Shown: positions 34,862 to 48,856, numbered from the stretch's first letter. The stretch: 64,000 bases of DNA from Hyphomicrobiales bacterium (GCA_016185205.1 JACPOA010000082.1:18050-82049), one strand, 5' to 3'. Program-made: numbers and translations. Notes: generated from the letters alone by a model not told the origin.

Positions 34862-36853
34862 CTACTCCGCCGGCTGCAGCGTGTTCTTCGCCGCCGATTT
34901 TGTTGCGGGTTTGGGCGCGCCGACCCGCAGCCGCCGGTCGGACAGCGACAGCCCGCCGCCGAGCATCATGATGATCGCGCCAAGCCAGATCAGCATCACC
35001 AGCGGCTTGTAATAGAGCCGGATGGCGATCGCGCCGCTCGGCTCGGAATCGCCGAGCGACAGATAGAGCTGGCCGCTGCCGCGCGTGAGCAAAGCCGCCT
35101 CATTCGTGGTCATGCTGCGCGCGGCGAAGGCGCGTTTCGAGGGCTCCATCACGGCGATCAGAGCGCCATCGCGGCGCACGCTGAATTTCGCCACCTGCGC
35201 CTGATAGTTCGGACCGGCTTGTTGTGTGAGGCCGTCGAAGGTGAATTCGTAACCGGAAAGCGTGACGCTCTGCGTCGGTTTCAGCGTGAGGATACGCTCG
35301 GTGCCCCAAGTGGCCGCACCGATAATACCGAGCAGCGTCACCGCGATGCCGAAATGCGCCACCGCCGTGCCCCAAACCGAGCGCGGCAAACCCATGGCGC
35401 GCGTGCGTACGGTCGCGAGCGGCGCGCGGAACAGCGCGGTGCGCTCCACCAGGTCGACCAGCGCGCCCGCCATCACGAAGAACGCGACGCCGACGCCGAA
35501 CGGCGCCAGGACCGACTGCCCGCCTTCGATCGCGAAGGTGACCGCGATCGCCACAAGACCGATGCCGAACGCCGCCATCAGCCGCTGCGCCACGCCGTAC
35601 AGATCGCCGCGCTTCCAGGCCAGCAGCGGCCCGAACGGCATCACGCACATCAGCGCCACGAACAGCGGTCCGAACGTCATGTTGAAGAAGGGCGCGCCGA
35701 CCGAAATCTTGGCGCCGGTGAGCCCCTCCAGGGCCAACGGATACAGCGTGCCGACGAACACCGTCAGGCAGGCGGTGGTGAGGAAGAGGTTATTGAACAC
35801 CAGCGCGCCTTCGCGCGAAATCGGCGCGAACAGACCGCCCTGCTTGAGGATCGGCCCGCGCCAGGCGAACAGTGCCAGGCTGCCGCCGATGAACAGCACC
35901 AGAATTAAGAGAATGAACACACCGCGGGTCGGGTCGCTGGCAAAGGAATGCACCGAGGTGAGCACGCCCGAGCGCACCAGGAAGGTGCCGATCAGCGACA
36001 ACGAGAAGGTGAGAATCGCGAGCAGAATAGTCCATATTTTCAGCGAGTTGCGCTTCTCCATCACCACGGCGGAATGCAACAGCGCGGTGCCGGAGAGCCA
36101 CGGCATGAAAGAAGCGTTCTCAACCGGATCCCAGAACCAGAAACCGCCCCAGCCGAGCGTGTAGTAGGCCCAGTACGAGCCCATCGCGATCCCGAGCGTG
36201 AGGAACATCCAGGCCCCGAGCGTCCACGGCCGCACCCAACGCGCCCAGGCGGCATCGATGCGGCCCTCGATCAGCGCGGCGATGGCAAAGGAAAAGGCGA
36301 TGGAGAAGCCGACATAGCCGATATAGAGCAGCGGCGGATGGATGGCGAGGCCGGGGTCCTGCAGGATCGGATTGAGATCGCGGCCCTCGAACGGCGCCTC
36401 CGCCGTGCGCACAAACGGATTCGAGGTGAGCAGGATGAACAGATAGAAGGCGCAGGCGATCCACGACTGCACCGCCAGCACATGCGCCTTCAATGTCGCC
36501 GGCAGATTGGCGCCGAACAGCGCCACCAGCGCGCCGAACAGCGCCAGGATGAGCACCCACAGCAGCATCGAGCCTTCGTGGTTTCCCCACACGCTGCTCA
36601 TTTTGTAGATCAGCGGCATCATCGAGTGGGAGTTCTCGAACACGTTCAGCACCGAGAAGTCCGAAGTGACGTAGCAGACCGTCAGCGCCGCGAATGACAG
36701 CGCCACAAACAGGAACTGCATCACGGCGGTGGAACTGGCGAGCCGCATCAGGCCGGCATCGCGGGTCGCTGCGCCGACGATCGGCGCGATCGACTGGATC
36801 AAGCCGAGTGCCAATGCCAGCACCAGCGCGTAATGGCCTAGTTCAGGGATCAT
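34862..36853 (-). CDS. ccmF: Haem lyase subunit CcmF (CycK)
   Basis: 663 residues, about 15 transmembrane helices. The tryptophan-rich haem-binding WWD-type segment is [17 protein letters not shown] (about residue 230-246). CcmF with CcmH and CcmI attaches haem to CXXCH motifs at the periplasmic face. Start overlaps the ccmE stop by four bases. Essential for the many c-type cytochromes of this window. Confidence 0.96.
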   Translation of the reverse strand: MIPELGHYALVLALALGLIQSIAPIVGAATRDAGLMRLASSTAVMQFLFVALSFAALTVCYVTSDFSVLNVFENSHSMMPLIYKMSSVWGNHEGSMLLWVLILALFGALVALFGANLPATLKAHVLAVQSWIACAFYLFILLTSNPFVRTAEAPFEGRDLNPILQDPGLAIHPPLLYIGYVGFSIAFSFAIAALIEGRIDAAWARWVRPWTLGAWMFLTLGIAMGSYWAYYTLGWGGFWFWDPVENASFMPWLSGTALLHSAVVMEKRNSLKIWTILLAILTFSLSLIGTFLVRSGVLTSVHSFASDPTRGVFILLILVLFIGGSLALFAWRGPILKQGGLFAPISREGALVFNNLFLTTACLTVFVGTLYPLALEGLTGAKISVGAPFFNMTFGPLFVALMCVMPFGPLLAWKRGDLYGVAQRLMAAFGIGLVAIAVTFAIEGGQSVLAPFGVGVAFFVMAGALVDLVERTALFRAPLATVRTRAMGLPRSVWGTAVAHFGIAVTLLGIIGAATWGTERILTLKPTQSVTLSGYEFTFDGLTQQAGPNYQAQVAKFSVRRDGALIAVMEPSKRAFAARSMTTNEAALLTRGSGQLYLSLGDSEPSGAIAIRLYYKPLVMLIWLGAIIMMLGGGLSLSDRRLRVGAPKPATKSAAKNTLQPAE

Positions 36854-37311
36854 CGCGGCGTGCCTCCACTCGTTTGCCCGGCGGTTTCTTCCCAGCGGCC
36901 GGCCTTCTTCAGGGCGTCGGACACTTCGCGCGGCATGTAGCGCTCATCGTGCTTGGCCAGCACCATATCGGCCACGATGCCGCCGGCCTCGAGCTTGCCC
37001 TCGGTCACCACGCCCTGCCCTTCGCGGAACAGATCCGGCACGATGCCCTGATAACGCACCGTTACGTCGCTCTTGCCGTCGGTGACCTCGAAGCGGATGT
37101 TCAAATTCTCGCCGCGCTGGACGCTGCCGGGCTTGACCAGTCCGCCGACGCGGATGCGAGTGCCGGGCGCAATATGCTTTTCGGCAATATCGGTCGGCGA
37201 ATTGAAGAACACGATCGAATCGCTCATCGCGCTGAGCACCAGCACGGCCGCGATCGCCAACACGCCGAGGCTGGAGCCGATCAGGATCAGGCGTCGTTGC
37301 TTACGTGTCAT
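36850..37311 (-). CDS. ccmE: Haem chaperone CcmE (CycJ)
   Basis: 153 residues. N-terminal membrane anchor (about 8-30), then an OB-fold periplasmic domain. The covalent haem-binding histidine is in [11 protein letters not shown] (HxxxY). It carries haem from CcmC/D to CcmF. Operon position between ccmI and ccmF. Confidence 0.96.
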   Translation of the reverse strand: MTRKQRRLILIGSSLGVLAIAAVLVLSAMSDSIVFFNSPTDIAEKHIAPGTRIRVGGLVKPGSVQRGENLNIRFEVTDGKSDVTVRYQGIVPDLFREGQGVVTEGKLEAGGIVADMVLAKHDERYMPREVSDALKKAGRWEETAGQTSGGTPR

Positions 37312-37327
37312 AACGTCTCGTTCCTGC

Positions 37328-38788
37328 TCAACCTTGGAGTCCCAGGCTTTTGATCATGTCGTCGATCTGGCGAAGCTTGTCGGCATCGCTGGCCAGTGCC
37401 CGCTTGGCGTCGGCGGCGGCGGCCTGCGCCTTGTCGCGCTCGCCCAGCACCATATAGGCGCGCACCAGGCGTTGCCATCCCTCGATGTCGTTGCCGTTTT
37501 GCTTGAGACGATCGGCCAGCCGCGTGACCATGCTGCGGACCATGTCATTTTGCTGATCGGGTTGCAGCTTGGTCGCGGCCGCGATATCGGCCGCGCTCGG
37601 TCCCGATGCGCCGGCCGCGGGTGCGGCGGGTGCCGGAGGCGCCGGTGGCGCGGCTGGTACGGCCGGTGCCGCTGGTGCGGCCGACGCGACCTTTTCGGTC
37701 AATTCCGTAAACACGCGCAGTCTGTCCGCATCGCCGGCCAGCGCGCGGCGGGCATCGGCGATCGCCGCGTCCGCCTTGTCGTTTTGGCCGAGCGTCCGGT
37801 AGGAGCGCACCAGTTGCGCCCAGCCCTCGGCGTCGGAGCCATTCTGTTTCAGCCGGTCGGCGAGCCGCTGCACCATGACGTTGACGTCATGCTGCGGCTG
37901 TTCGGGGTTCAGCTTGTCGGCCGCCCCCGATGCGGCGGGCGCTGCGGCGGCACCAGAAGCGCCCGGCGCGTTGCGCTCCAGCGTGTGGCGGATCATCTCC
38001 ACATAGGCGGCACCCGGCGGCGCTTTGGCCAGCAGGTCGCGCCAGATGGCTTCGGCGTCGGCGCGCCGGCCGTCCTGATCGGCCGCCATGCCAAGGTAGA
38101 AGCGGGCCATCACGTCCTCTCTGTCGAGGACGAGCGCACGATCGAATTGGACTTTTGCCTCGACGGTGACGACGCCGTTGGCGGCGGCGACCAGCGCCTC
38201 GCCCAGATCGGCCTCGCGCGCCGCGTTGCTGCCATTCAGGCGGAGCGAATTGCGCAAGGCCTTGACCGCGTCGTCGTAACGCCCGATCCGCATGTAAACC
38301 GGCGCCAGCACTTCCCAGGCGCGGCCATCGTTCGGGTTGCGTTCTGCATGTGACTCTACCTGAGAGAGCAATGCCTCGATCGAGCGGCTCTCGTTCTGCT
38401 GCGCGGCCATCCGCGCGGCCAAGGGTACCCCCGGCATGTCCGGCGAACCGAGCATCAGATAGAACGCGATGGCGCCGACCGGCAGCAGCGCCAGGCCGAC
38501 AATGGCGGTCGCGGGGCGGCGCCAGAGCGACGATTCATCGCTAGCCGATTTTTCGGCCGCGGCGGCATCGGCGGCGGCCAGCAGCCGGCGCGAAACCTCG
38601 ACCTTGGCGGCTTCCGCCTCGGACTCGCCGATCAGTCCGGTGGCACGGTCACGGGTGATTTCGTCCAGCTGGTCGCGATAGACGAGGATATCGCTGCCGC
38701 CGCGCGCGGCGTTACGCCGGGTGAGCGGCCACAGCACGGCCGCGATCGCAGCCACGGTCATCAGGGCAAATAGAAACCACAGGATCAT
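37328..38788 (-). CDS. ccmI: Cytochrome c maturation protein CcmI (CycH)
   Basis: 486 residues. Two membrane segments (about 1-20 and 95-115) flank a cytoplasmic leucine-zipper-like loop. A periplasmic TPR domain follows ([22 protein letters not shown] and [21 protein letters not shown] repeats). Two later TPR-like units are linked by an Ala/Pro-rich hinge. It delivers apocytochromes to CcmFH. First gene of the operon; the 267-base region upstream (38789-39055) contains nothing else I recognise. Confidence 0.92.
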   Translation of the reverse strand: MILWFLFALMTVAAIAAVLWPLTRRNAARGGSDILVYRDQLDEITRDRATGLIGESEAEAAKVEVSRRLLAAADAAAAEKSASDESSLWRRPATAIVGLALLPVGAIAFYLMLGSPDMPGVPLAARMAAQQNESRSIEALLSQVESHAERNPNDGRAWEVLAPVYMRIGRYDDAVKALRNSLRLNGSNAAREADLGEALVAAANGVVTVEAKVQFDRALVLDREDVMARFYLGMAADQDGRRADAEAIWRDLLAKAPPGAAYVEMIRHTLERNAPGASGAAAAPAASGAADKLNPEQPQHDVNVMVQRLADRLKQNGSDAEGWAQLVRSYRTLGQNDKADAAIADARRALAGDADRLRVFTELTEKVASAAPAAPAVPAAPPAPPAPAAPAAGASGPSAADIAAATKLQPDQQNDMVRSMVTRLADRLKQNGNDIEGWQRLVRAYMVLGERDKAQAAAADAKRALASDADKLRQIDDMIKSLGLQG

Positions 38789-39055
38789 AAGATTACTCTA
38801 CCCACAGCGCAGTAGTTCCAGGTCGAAACCGACGGAATACCAGCATTTCATAGATTTTCCAGGTCCCAAGGCTAGTCAGCGCCCGTCCAGTGGGACGCCA
38901 TGACGGGGTCGCGAAAAGGGAGAACCTAGTGGTACGCGGAAGCCTGTCTTTATTCTATATCAAAACGTCAAAATCGGGGTGGTCCGGCTGAGCAGCCTTA
39001 AGGCGCGGGTTCCATCAGTCATGCACGTTTTGGTTGCGTTTATTGGCCTTTCAAT

Positions 39056-39673
39056 TCATGCGCCGAGCCCGCCCTTCTGCTCGATAAAGCGGGCGATTTC
39101 GTCGACGCCCTTGCCCGCGCGCAGATTGGTGAACACGAACGGACGCGCGGCCCGCATTTTCTTGGCATCGCGCTCCATCACTTCGAGCGAGGCGCCGACA
39201 TAGGGCGCCAGATCGATCTTGTTGATCACCAGCAGATCCGAGCGCGTGATGCCGGGCCCGCCCTTCGACGGAATCTTGTCGCCGGCGGCGACGTCGATGA
39301 CGTAGATGGTGAGATCGGCGAGCTCGGGCGAAAACGTGGCGGCCAGATTGTCGCCGCCGGATTCGATCAGCACCAGATCGAGCTCGGGAAACTTCGCGCG
39401 CATCTCGGCGATGGCGGCGAGATTGATCGAGGCGTCTTCGCGGATCGCGGTGTGCGGACAGCCGCCGGTCTCCACGCCGGCGATGCGATCCGCGCTGAGC
39501 GCGCCGGAACGCACCAGATATTCGGCATCCCACTTGGTATAGATGTCGTTGGTGATGGCGGCGATCTCGTAACGGTCGCGCAGCGCCTTGCACAGCAGGT
39601 CCATCAGCGCGGTCTTGCCGGAGCCGACCGGACCGCCGACACCGACGCGCAAGGGACCGTGGGGATGTTTCAT
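39056..39673 (-). CDS. ureG: Urease accessory GTPase UreG
   Basis: 205 residues from [10 protein letters not shown] (ATG at complement 39671-39673). P-loop [14 protein letters not shown], the metal-linked [12 protein letters not shown] and [11 protein letters not shown], and [10 protein letters not shown]. UreG uses GTP hydrolysis to deliver nickel to urease with UreE and UreF-UreD. It follows ureF after two bases. A longer frame upstream is the ureF shadow. Confidence 0.96.
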   Translation of the reverse strand: MKHPHGPLRVGVGGPVGSGKTALMDLLCKALRDRYEIAAITNDIYTKWDAEYLVRSGALSADRIAGVETGGCPHTAIREDASINLAAIAEMRAKFPELDLVLIESGGDNLAATFSPELADLTIYVIDVAAGDKIPSKGGPGITRSDLLVINKIDLAPYVGASLEVMERDAKKMRAARPFVFTNLRAGKGVDEIARFIEQKGGLGA

Positions 39674-39675
39674 TG

Positions 39676-40530
39676 TCAGCTCCTGAACAGCCGCGTGTAC
39701 TGCGTCTCGTGGCGGGCGCTGGCGAGGTCGGCGCGCAGGGCGGCGCTGCCGATGTCGTCGAGCGTGGTTTTCATGGCACGCGCTGCGGTCGCCGCCACGA
39801 CCGGCTCCAAGGCCGCCAGCACGTGCAGGCCTTGCGTTTGGCCGAGTGGAATGAGCCGCACACCGGCGGAAACCCAATTGGCGGCGAGTGCCTGCAGGTA
39901 GGCGGCCAGCGCCGGCTCGATGGCGATGCCGTGGCCGGCGCTAGCGACCGCCACGGCCACCGGATAGGCCACCGCACCGTCCCAGCAAGCTTGCAGCCGC
40001 TCGATCGCATCGCAGCCCCAGGCGGCGCGCGCCGCTGCCACGAAGGCATTGCCCTGCGCGGTGGTTTCCAGGTGGCGCTCTTTCGAGGGCGAGAAAGCAG
40101 CGGCCAGTTCCGCCACCGCGCGCAACGCCGTGTCGTCGCTGCTCGTAGCGGCGCGATGCGTATGCGCGAACAGCACGGCGTCGCAATAGCCGCCGCCCTC
40201 GGCCAGCATGACGGCGAGCCAGGCCTTGAGCGTGGCGGCGTCGCGGATGTCACCCGCCTCCACCGCCCATTCGATGCCGCTCGAATAGGAGAAAGCGCCG
40301 ACCGGAAAGGCCGGAGAGAGCCAGGCGAGAAGGCGGTAGAGGGCGGACGGGGTGATCTCCCCTCCCCCCGCGAGCGAAGCGAGTGGTGGGGAGGGGTCGG
40401 GGGTGGGGGGTGACAATTGCGCGGACTTTCCAGCAGAAGCCCCCCACCCCGACGCACGTCGCTTGCGCGACATGCGTCGACCCTCCCCACCGCTTCGCGG
40501 GGGGAGGGATGAAGAAGGTTTACGCGCCAT
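39676..40530 (-). CDS. ureF: Urease accessory protein UreF with repeat-derived N-terminal extension
   Basis: 284 residues if read from the ATG at complement 40528-40530, which overlaps the ureE end by 11 bases. The UreF core starts near residue 60 ([22 protein letters not shown]) and continues to the C-terminal TRLF. The first 55 or so residues (Arg/Ser/Pro/Gly rich) are encoded by a palindromic repeat at about 40358-40510 that happens to stay open. An internal ATG at 40473 could start a shorter form. UreF bridges UreD and UreG during nickel loading. Start uncertain. Confidence 0.88.
   Translation of the reverse strand: MARKPSSSLPPRSGGEGRRMSRKRRASGWGASAGKSAQLSPPTPDPSPPLASLAGGGEITPSALYRLLAWLSPAFPVGAFSYSSGIEWAVEAGDIRDAATLKAWLAVMLAEGGGYCDAVLFAHTHRAATSSDDTALRAVAELAAAFSPSKERHLETTAQGNAFVAAARAAWGCDAIERLQACWDGAVAYPVAVAVASAGHGIAIEPALAAYLQALAANWVSAGVRLIPLGQTQGLHVLAALEPVVAATAARAMKTTLDDIGSAALRADLASARHETQYTRLFRS
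40358..40510. repeat. GC-rich palindromic repeat inside the ureF 5' region
   Basis: Arms around 40358-40430 and 40441-40510 are inverted copies: CTCCCCTCCCCCCGCGAGCG / CCGCTTCGCGGGGGGAGGGA with GGTCGGGGGTGGGGGG / CCCCCCACCCCGACGCACG. An inner hairpin lies around GACGCACGTCGCTTGCGC. This is the type of hairpin repeat seen between genes in Bradyrhizobium and relatives, here within an open frame. Confidence 0.8.
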
Positions 40531-40972
40531 GATCGTGCTCGTGGGTATGCGCAGGCGCTTCCGGATCGAAGGCGGCATCGAGCGGCATGAGATGGGCGCC
40601 CAGCCCGCGCAGCATATCCTCCAGCACATGATCGCGGCGGATGCGCAGCCTGTCGCCGACGATCTGCACGTCGGTGTGGCGGTTGCCGAGATGCCAGGCC
40701 AGCCGCACCGCGTCGAGCGCGCTGCCGGCGCAAATCTCCACCAGCTTCTCATGCTCGCCCGCCACCAGCACGATGGCGCCATCGTCGAGCACCAGCCCGT
40801 CGCCATCGTGCAAGCTCACCGGCCTTTCGACATCGAGCAGGAACTGCGTGCCCTTTTCTCCGGTCAGCACGATGCGCCGCCGGTTGCGGTCGCCGGCGTC
40901 GAGAACGACGCGGTCGATCGCACTCACCGCCAGCCACTCACCGGCGGGCTTAATGTGGGCAACTCGTCTCAT
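40520..40972 (-). CDS. ureE: Urease nickel chaperone UreE
   Basis: 150 residues. N-terminal peptide-binding half and a C-terminal metal-binding half with [18 protein letters not shown] and [15 protein letters not shown], ending in a His-rich tail [10 protein letters not shown] for nickel storage. Downstream of ureC by 9 bases. Confidence 0.95.
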   Translation of the reverse strand: MRRVAHIKPAGEWLAVSAIDRVVLDAGDRNRRRIVLTGEKGTQFLLDVERPVSLHDGDGLVLDDGAIVLVAGEHEKLVEICAGSALDAVRLAWHLGNRHTDVQIVGDRLRIRRDHVLEDMLRGLGAHLMPLDAAFDPEAPAHTHEHDHGA

Positions 40973-40981
40973 TTCCTAACA

Positions 40982-42690
<1,709 letters not shown>

Positions 42691-42691
<1 letters not shown>

Positions 42692-42996
42692 TACAGTTTT
42701 CCCATCACGTCACCGCGGAACCCGTAGACCGTGCGCTTGCCGGCGAGCGCGACCAGCGTGACCTCGCGCGTCTGCCCCGGCTCAAAGCGCACCGCGGTGC
42801 CGGCGGCGATGTCAAGCCGCATGCCGCGCGCTTTTTTGCGCTCGAACTTGAGCGCCGGGTTGGTTTCGAAGAAATGGTAGTGCGAGCCGACCTGGATCGG
42901 CCGGTCGCCGCTATTGGCGACGCTGAGCGCCACGGTCTTGCGGCCGGCGTTGAGTACGATGTCGCCGTCCTTGATGAACAGTTCGCCGGGGACCAT
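42691..42996 (-). CDS. ureB: Urease beta subunit UreB
   Basis: 101 residues from [10 protein letters not shown] (ATG at complement 42994-42996), matching the usual MxPGE start. A GTG at 43005 is an alternative. Conserved [14 protein letters not shown]. Structural subunit of urease; the gene overlaps ureC. Confidence 0.95.
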
Positions 42997-43001
42997 GGCG
43001 T

Positions 43002-43184
43002 TCACCAGCGCTTGAATTGCGCGATCACGATCACGGTGACCGCGAGCACCAGCGCAGCAACGCCGATGGTCTCGATACCCGGCAACATGCTGACGCCATG
43101 CGGATGCGTGTGCGGCACCAGCGATTCATGCGCCTGCGCCGCGCCGGCGGCGAACGTGGACAAGATCGAGACCAGTGTTTTCAT
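43002..43184 (-). CDS. 60-residue His-rich membrane peptide between ureA and ureB
   Basis: A signal peptide-like start ([18 protein letters not shown]), a short exposed segment [15 protein letters not shown] with four His, and a C-terminal transmembrane helix (about 36-55) ending KRW. It fits exactly between ureA and ureB, with its stop overlapping a possible ureB GTG start. I do not know a characterised homologue. The His cluster suggests nickel or other metal binding at the periplasmic face. Confidence 0.68.
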   Translation of the reverse strand: MKTLVSILSTFAAGAAQAHESLVPHTHPHGVSMLPGIETIGVAALVLAVTVIVIAQFKRW

Positions 43185-43195
43185 CGCAAACTCCC

Positions 43196-43498
43196 TCAGC
43201 GGATCGGATTGTGCACGGTGACGAGCTTGGTGCCGTCGGGGAATGTCGCTTCCACCTGGATGTCGTGGATCATCTCGGCAATGCCATCCATCACGTCGCT
43301 ACGCGTGAGCACATGGGCGCCGTCGCGCATCAGCTCGGCGACGCTGCGGCCGTCGCGCGCGCCCTCCAGGATGAAATCGGAAATCAGCGCCACCGCCTCC
43401 GGATGATTAAGCTTGACGCCGCGCTCCAGGCGCCGGCGCGCCACCATCGCGGCCATGGCGATTAGCAGTTTGTCCTTTTCGCGCGGCGTCAGATTCAT
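43196..43498 (-). CDS. ureA: Urease gamma subunit UreA
   Basis: 100 residues from [10 protein letters not shown] (ATG at complement 43496-43498, GAGGAA upstream), exactly the family length. Conserved [20 protein letters not shown] and [11 protein letters not shown]. It follows ureD directly. Confidence 0.96.
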   Translation of the reverse strand: MNLTPREKDKLLIAMAAMVARRRLERGVKLNHPEAVALISDFILEGARDGRSVAELMRDGAHVLTRSDVMDGIAEMIHDIQVEATFPDGTKLVTVHNPIR

Positions 43499-43505
43499 CT
43501 GTTCC

Positions 43506-44372
<867 letters not shown>

Positions 44373-44377
44373 GGGCC

Positions 44378-45073
44378 TCAAATCGCCAGTGCGCGCTTCA
44401 CCGCGCCCTCGTCCATGCCGGCTCTGTCGCTGGCATAGACGATGGCGCCGCGATCCATCACCACCAGATGATCGCTCAGTTCCTGCGCGAAATCGAGATA
44501 TTGTTCGACCAGCACGATGGCGATCTGCTGGAGCGAGCGCAGATAGGTGATGGCGCGGCCGATGTCCTTGATGATCGAGGGCTGGATGCCCTCGGTCGGC
44601 TCGTCGAGCAGCAACAGCCGCGGCCGCATCACCAGCGCGCGCCCAATCGCCAGTTGCTGCTGCTGGCCGCCGGACAGATCGCCGCCGCGCCGCTTGAGCA
44701 TGCTGCCCAGCACCGGAAACAGCGCGAACACGTCGTCGGGCACGCTGCGCTGCTCGCGCGGCAGCGGCGCAAAGCCGGTCTGCAGGTTTTCCTCCACCGT
44801 CAGCAGCGGGAAGATCTCGCGGCCCTGCGGCACATAGGCGATGCCGCGGCGCGCGCGCTCCACGGTGGCGAGCCGCGTGATATCGGCGCCGTCGAACAGG
44901 ATCGAACCGGCGCTGACCGGGTGCTGGCCGATGAGCGCGCGCAGCAGGCTGGTCTTGCCGACGCCGTTGCGGCCGAGCACGCAGGTGACCTTGCCGACCT
45001 CGGCCTTCAACGAAATGCCGCGCAGCGCCTGCGCCGCGCCGTAATGCAAATCGATGGCGTTGACGTCGAGCAT
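44378..45073 (-). CDS. urtE: Urea ABC transporter ATPase UrtE
   Basis: 231 residues from MLDVNAIDLH (ATG at complement 45071-45073; it starts 2 bases past the urtD stop). Walker A GRNGVGKTSLL, signature LSGGQQQQLAIGRAL, Walker B LLLLDEPTEGIQPSI. The GIQPSI stretch is typical of the LivF/UrtE branch. Cytoplasmic ATPase of the Urt high-affinity urea importer. Confidence 0.94.
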   Translation of the reverse strand: MLDVNAIDLHYGAAQALRGISLKAEVGKVTCVLGRNGVGKTSLLRALIGQHPVSAGSILFDGADITRLATVERARRGIAYVPQGREIFPLLTVEENLQTGFAPLPREQRSVPDDVFALFPVLGSMLKRRGGDLSGGQQQQLAIGRALVMRPRLLLLDEPTEGIQPSIIKDIGRAITYLRSLQQIAIVLVEQYLDFAQELSDHLVVMDRGAIVYASDRAGMDEGAVKRALAI

Positions 45074-45075
45074 GA

Positions 45076-45831
<756 letters not shown>

Positions 45832-45840
45832 GGGTGCGCC

Positions 45841-46986
45841 CTATTTTGCCGCCTGCGGCGGAGCGTTCGGCACGCCGGCGTCACGCGCCTCGCCGCGGCC
45901 ATCACGCCAGTGATTGTAGGTGCCGATGATGCCGCGCGGCAGCAGCAGCGTCACCGCGATGAACAGCCCGCCCAGCATGAACAGCCAATAGGGCGCCAGC
46001 CAGCCGCTGGTGAAGAAGGTCTTGGCGTAATTGACCACGAAGGCGCCCAACACCGCGCCGGTGAGCGTGCCGCGGCCGCCGACCGCGACCCAGATCACCG
46101 CCTCGATCGAGTTGCCGGGCGCGAATTCGCTCGGATTGATGATGCCGACCTGCGGCACATAGAGCGCGCCGGCGACGCCCGCCATGCAGGCCGACAGCGT
46201 GAACACGAACAGCTTGTAGGCCTCCACCCGATAGCCGAGGAAGCGCGTGCGCGCCTCGGCGTCGCGGATCGCCACCAGCACCTTGCCGAATTTCGAGGTG
46301 ACGATGGCGCGGCAGATCAGAAAACCGATGGCGAGCGCCAGACAGGAGACCACCAGCAGCGCGTTGCGCGTGCCCTCCGCCTGCACGTTGAAGCCGAGGA
46401 TGTCCTTGAAATCGGTCAGCCCGTTGTTGCCGCCGAAGCCGAAATTGTTGCGGAAGAAGCCGAGCATCAGCGCGAAGGTCATCGCCTGCGTGATGATCGA
46501 CAGATAGACGCCGGTGACGCGGCTGCGGAAGGCAAACCAGCCGAACACAAAGGCGAGCAGGCCCGGCGCCAGCACGATCATCACCAGCGCATAGACGAAA
46601 TATTTGAAGCCGTACCAGTAGACCGGCAGCTCCGGCCAGTCCAGGAACACCATGAAGTCGGGCAGCGTCGGGTGGGCATAGACGCCGCGTGTGCCGATCT
46701 GCCGCATCAGATACATGCCCATGGCATAGCCGCCGAGCGCGAAGAAGGCGCCGTGACCGAGCGACAGAATGCCGGCATAGCCCCAGATCAGGTCGATGGA
46801 GAGCGCGAGAATTCCGTAGCAGACATATTTGCCGAACAGCGCCACCAGATAGGTCGAGACATGCAAGCCTGAGCCTTCCGGCACCAGCAGATTGAGCACC
46901 GGAATGGCGATGGCGAAGGCGCCGAGCAGCGCCAGAAACAGTACGGCGCCGCGGTCGAGCATGCGGATGAGCGGGTGGGCGCTCAC
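45841..46986 (-). CDS. urtC: Urea ABC transporter permease UrtC
   Basis: 381 residues from a GTG start (complement 46984-46986), supported by GGAG seven bases upstream. The longer frame runs into a palindromic repeat. About 9-10 transmembrane helices of the LivM type with DLIWGYAGILSLGHGAFFALG and VAVGGRGTLTGAVLGAF. It pairs with UrtB. Confidence 0.93.
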   Translation of the reverse strand: MSAHPLIRMLDRGAVLFLALLGAFAIAIPVLNLLVPEGSGLHVSTYLVALFGKYVCYGILALSIDLIWGYAGILSLGHGAFFALGGYAMGMYLMRQIGTRGVYAHPTLPDFMVFLDWPELPVYWYGFKYFVYALVMIVLAPGLLAFVFGWFAFRSRVTGVYLSIITQAMTFALMLGFFRNNFGFGGNNGLTDFKDILGFNVQAEGTRNALLVVSCLALAIGFLICRAIVTSKFGKVLVAIRDAEARTRFLGYRVEAYKLFVFTLSACMAGVAGALYVPQVGIINPSEFAPGNSIEAVIWVAVGGRGTLTGAVLGAFVVNYAKTFFTSGWLAPYWLFMLGGLFIAVTLLLPRGIIGTYNHWRDGRGEARDAGVPNAPPQAAK

Positions 46987-47006
46987 ATCCTTACTCCGCT
47001 TTCGAT

Positions 47007-47110
47007 CGTCATCCTGAGGTGCGAGGCGGCGAAGCCGCCGAGCCTCGAAGGATGACGCCGCCACCCTTCGAGGCTCGCGACCTGCGGTCGCTCGCACCTC
47101 AGGGTGACGG
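47007..47110. repeat. Pair of palindromic repeats between urtB and urtC
   Basis: Two adjacent inverted-repeat units: CATCCTGAGGTGCGAGG ... CCTCGAAGGATG at 47010-47054 and ACCCTTCGAGGCTCGCG ... GCACCTCAGGGT at about 47063-47106. A common intergenic hairpin type in rhizobial genomes; may stabilise the polycistronic mRNA. Confidence 0.75.
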
Positions 47111-47137
47111 CGTTGAAGAATCGGGGCGTAAGCATCT

Positions 47138-48751
47138 TCATGCCTCCACCGCCCTGCCCTTGAGCGCGAACATGCCGCGCGGGCGTTTCTGGATGAACAG
47201 GATGATCAGCACCAGGATGGCGATCTTGCCGAGCACCGCGCCGGCATAGGGCTCGAGGAATTTATTGGCGATGCCGAGGGTGAAGGCGCCGACCAGCGTG
47301 CCCCACAGATTGCCGACGCCGCCGAACACCACCACCATGAAGCTGTCGATGATGTAGCCTTGCCCGAGATTGGGCGACACGTTGTCGATCTGCGACAGCG
47401 CCACCCCGGCGATGCCGGCGATGCCGGAGCCGAGCCCGAAAGTGAGCGCATCGATGCGGGCGGTGCGGATGCCCATGGCCGCAGCCATGGCGCGGTTCTG
47501 CGTCACCGCCCGCATTTCCAGGCCAAGTCGCGTGAAGCGCAGCATGGCGAGCAGCGCCACGAACACGATCAGCGTGAAGCAGATGATCCACAGCCGGCCG
47601 TAGGTGATATTGAGGTGCCCGAGTTCGAAGGCGCCGCTCATCCAGGACGGCGCGCCGACCTCGCGGTTGGTCGGCCCGAAGATGGTGCGCACCGCCTGCT
47701 GCAGGATCAGCGACAGGCCCCAGGTGGCGAGCAGCGTCTCCAGCGGCCGCCCGTACAGGAAACGGATGATACCGCGCTCGATGGCAATGCCGACGGCGCC
47801 CGCCACGACGAAGGCGAGCGGCACCGCCATCAGCAGCGAATAGTCGAACAGCGCCGGATTATGCGTGCGGATCGCTTCCTGCACCATGAAGGTGGTGTAG
47901 GCGCCGATCATCACCATCTCGCCATGCGCCATGTTGATGATACCCATCACGCCGAAGGTGATGGCGAGCCCGATTGCCGCCAGCAGCAGCACCGAGCCGA
48001 GCGAGAGTCCGTACCAGGCGTTCTGCACGCCGTTCCAGATTTCGAGCTGGTCCTGGATCGATTTGACCGCGCTGGCGGCGGCGCGCGCGAGCGCCGGTGG
48101 CGCATCGGGCGGCAGCGACGACAACAGGCTCAAGGCCTCCTGGTCGCCGCGCGCGCGGATCACGCCGACGGCATCGAGCCGCGCCGCCTCGGCGGCATCC
48201 GCCGACAGCAGGATGACGGCGGCGCGCGCTTCCAGCAGCGCGCGCTTGATATTGGCATTGGTTTCCTTGGCGATGGCGGTATCGAGCGCCGGCAGCGCCT
48301 TCTCGTCGCGCGATTTATAGACCGCCAGCGCCGCCTCCAGGCGCTTCTGCGGCTCCGGCGCCATCAGCGTGAGGGTGCCGAGCGCGGCTTCGATGGCGCG
48401 CCGCAGGCGGTTGTTGATGCGCACGGTTTCGAGTTCGGCCGCTGCGGCGGCTGGCTGCCCGGTGGCGGCATCGAGAATGGCGCCGGAGGTATCCTTGATG
48501 AATATCTTTTTCGATTTGGCGTCGAACAGCAGGCGGCCGTCCTGCAACGCGAAGATGATCGGCGCGGCCATCGTATGGCCACTCGCCGCCAGCGCCGCAA
48601 CCGCCTCCGCGGTGTCGCTGAAGTCGTCGGTGGCGAATTTCGCCAGCACATCGCTCGAGCTTTGCGCCCGGGCCAAGGTGACCGAGACCAAGACAATGAG
48701 GGCGAGCGCCAGCGCGATCAGAAGACCGTTGTATGCACGCATCTCAATCAT
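47138..48751 (-). CDS. urtB: Urea ABC transporter permease UrtB
   Basis: 537 residues from MIEMRAYNGL; an ATG three codons later is also possible. Signal-like start, a periplasmic N-terminal domain of about 230 residues (the extension typical of UrtB), then about eight transmembrane helices of the LivH type: FGVMGIINMAHGEMVMIGAYT, NREVGAPSWMSG and AMGIRTARIDALTFGLGSGIAG. With UrtC it forms the membrane channel for urea uptake. Confidence 0.94.
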   Translation of the reverse strand: MIEMRAYNGLLIALALALIVLVSVTLARAQSSSDVLAKFATDDFSDTAEAVAALAASGHTMAAPIIFALQDGRLLFDAKSKKIFIKDTSGAILDAATGQPAAAAAELETVRINNRLRRAIEAALGTLTLMAPEPQKRLEAALAVYKSRDEKALPALDTAIAKETNANIKRALLEARAAVILLSADAAEAARLDAVGVIRARGDQEALSLLSSLPPDAPPALARAAASAVKSIQDQLEIWNGVQNAWYGLSLGSVLLLAAIGLAITFGVMGIINMAHGEMVMIGAYTTFMVQEAIRTHNPALFDYSLLMAVPLAFVVAGAVGIAIERGIIRFLYGRPLETLLATWGLSLILQQAVRTIFGPTNREVGAPSWMSGAFELGHLNITYGRLWIICFTLIVFVALLAMLRFTRLGLEMRAVTQNRAMAAAMGIRTARIDALTFGLGSGIAGIAGVALSQIDNVSPNLGQGYIIDSFMVVVFGGVGNLWGTLVGAFTLGIANKFLEPYAGAVLGKIAILVLIILFIQKRPRGMFALKGRAVEA

Positions 48752-48769
48752 TCCCGGCAGACTTTAGTG

Positions 48770-48818
48770 GCGCATGGTCTTATCCGAAAACCGGTTCCCA
48801 CTTTTCGGGACCATGCGC
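48770..48818. repeat. Palindromic rhizobial-type repeat (copy 2)
   Basis: Inverted copy of the element at 4518-4566 (arms GCGCATGGTC / GACCATGCGC, core AAACCGGTTCCCAC). It lies between urtA and urtB. Confidence 0.82.
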
Positions 48819-48821
48819 TTG

Positions 48822-48856
48822 AATTAAAAGGGAGGCGGCGGATTGGGCCGCCTCCC
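48822..48856 (-). terminator. Intrinsic terminator after urtA
   Basis: On the minus strand GGGAGGCGG (48856-48848) pairs with CCGCCTCCC (48838-48830) across a 9-base loop, then TTTTAATTC. It is 27 bases after the urtA stop and upstream of urtB, so only part of transcription would continue into urtBCDE. Confidence 0.82.
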
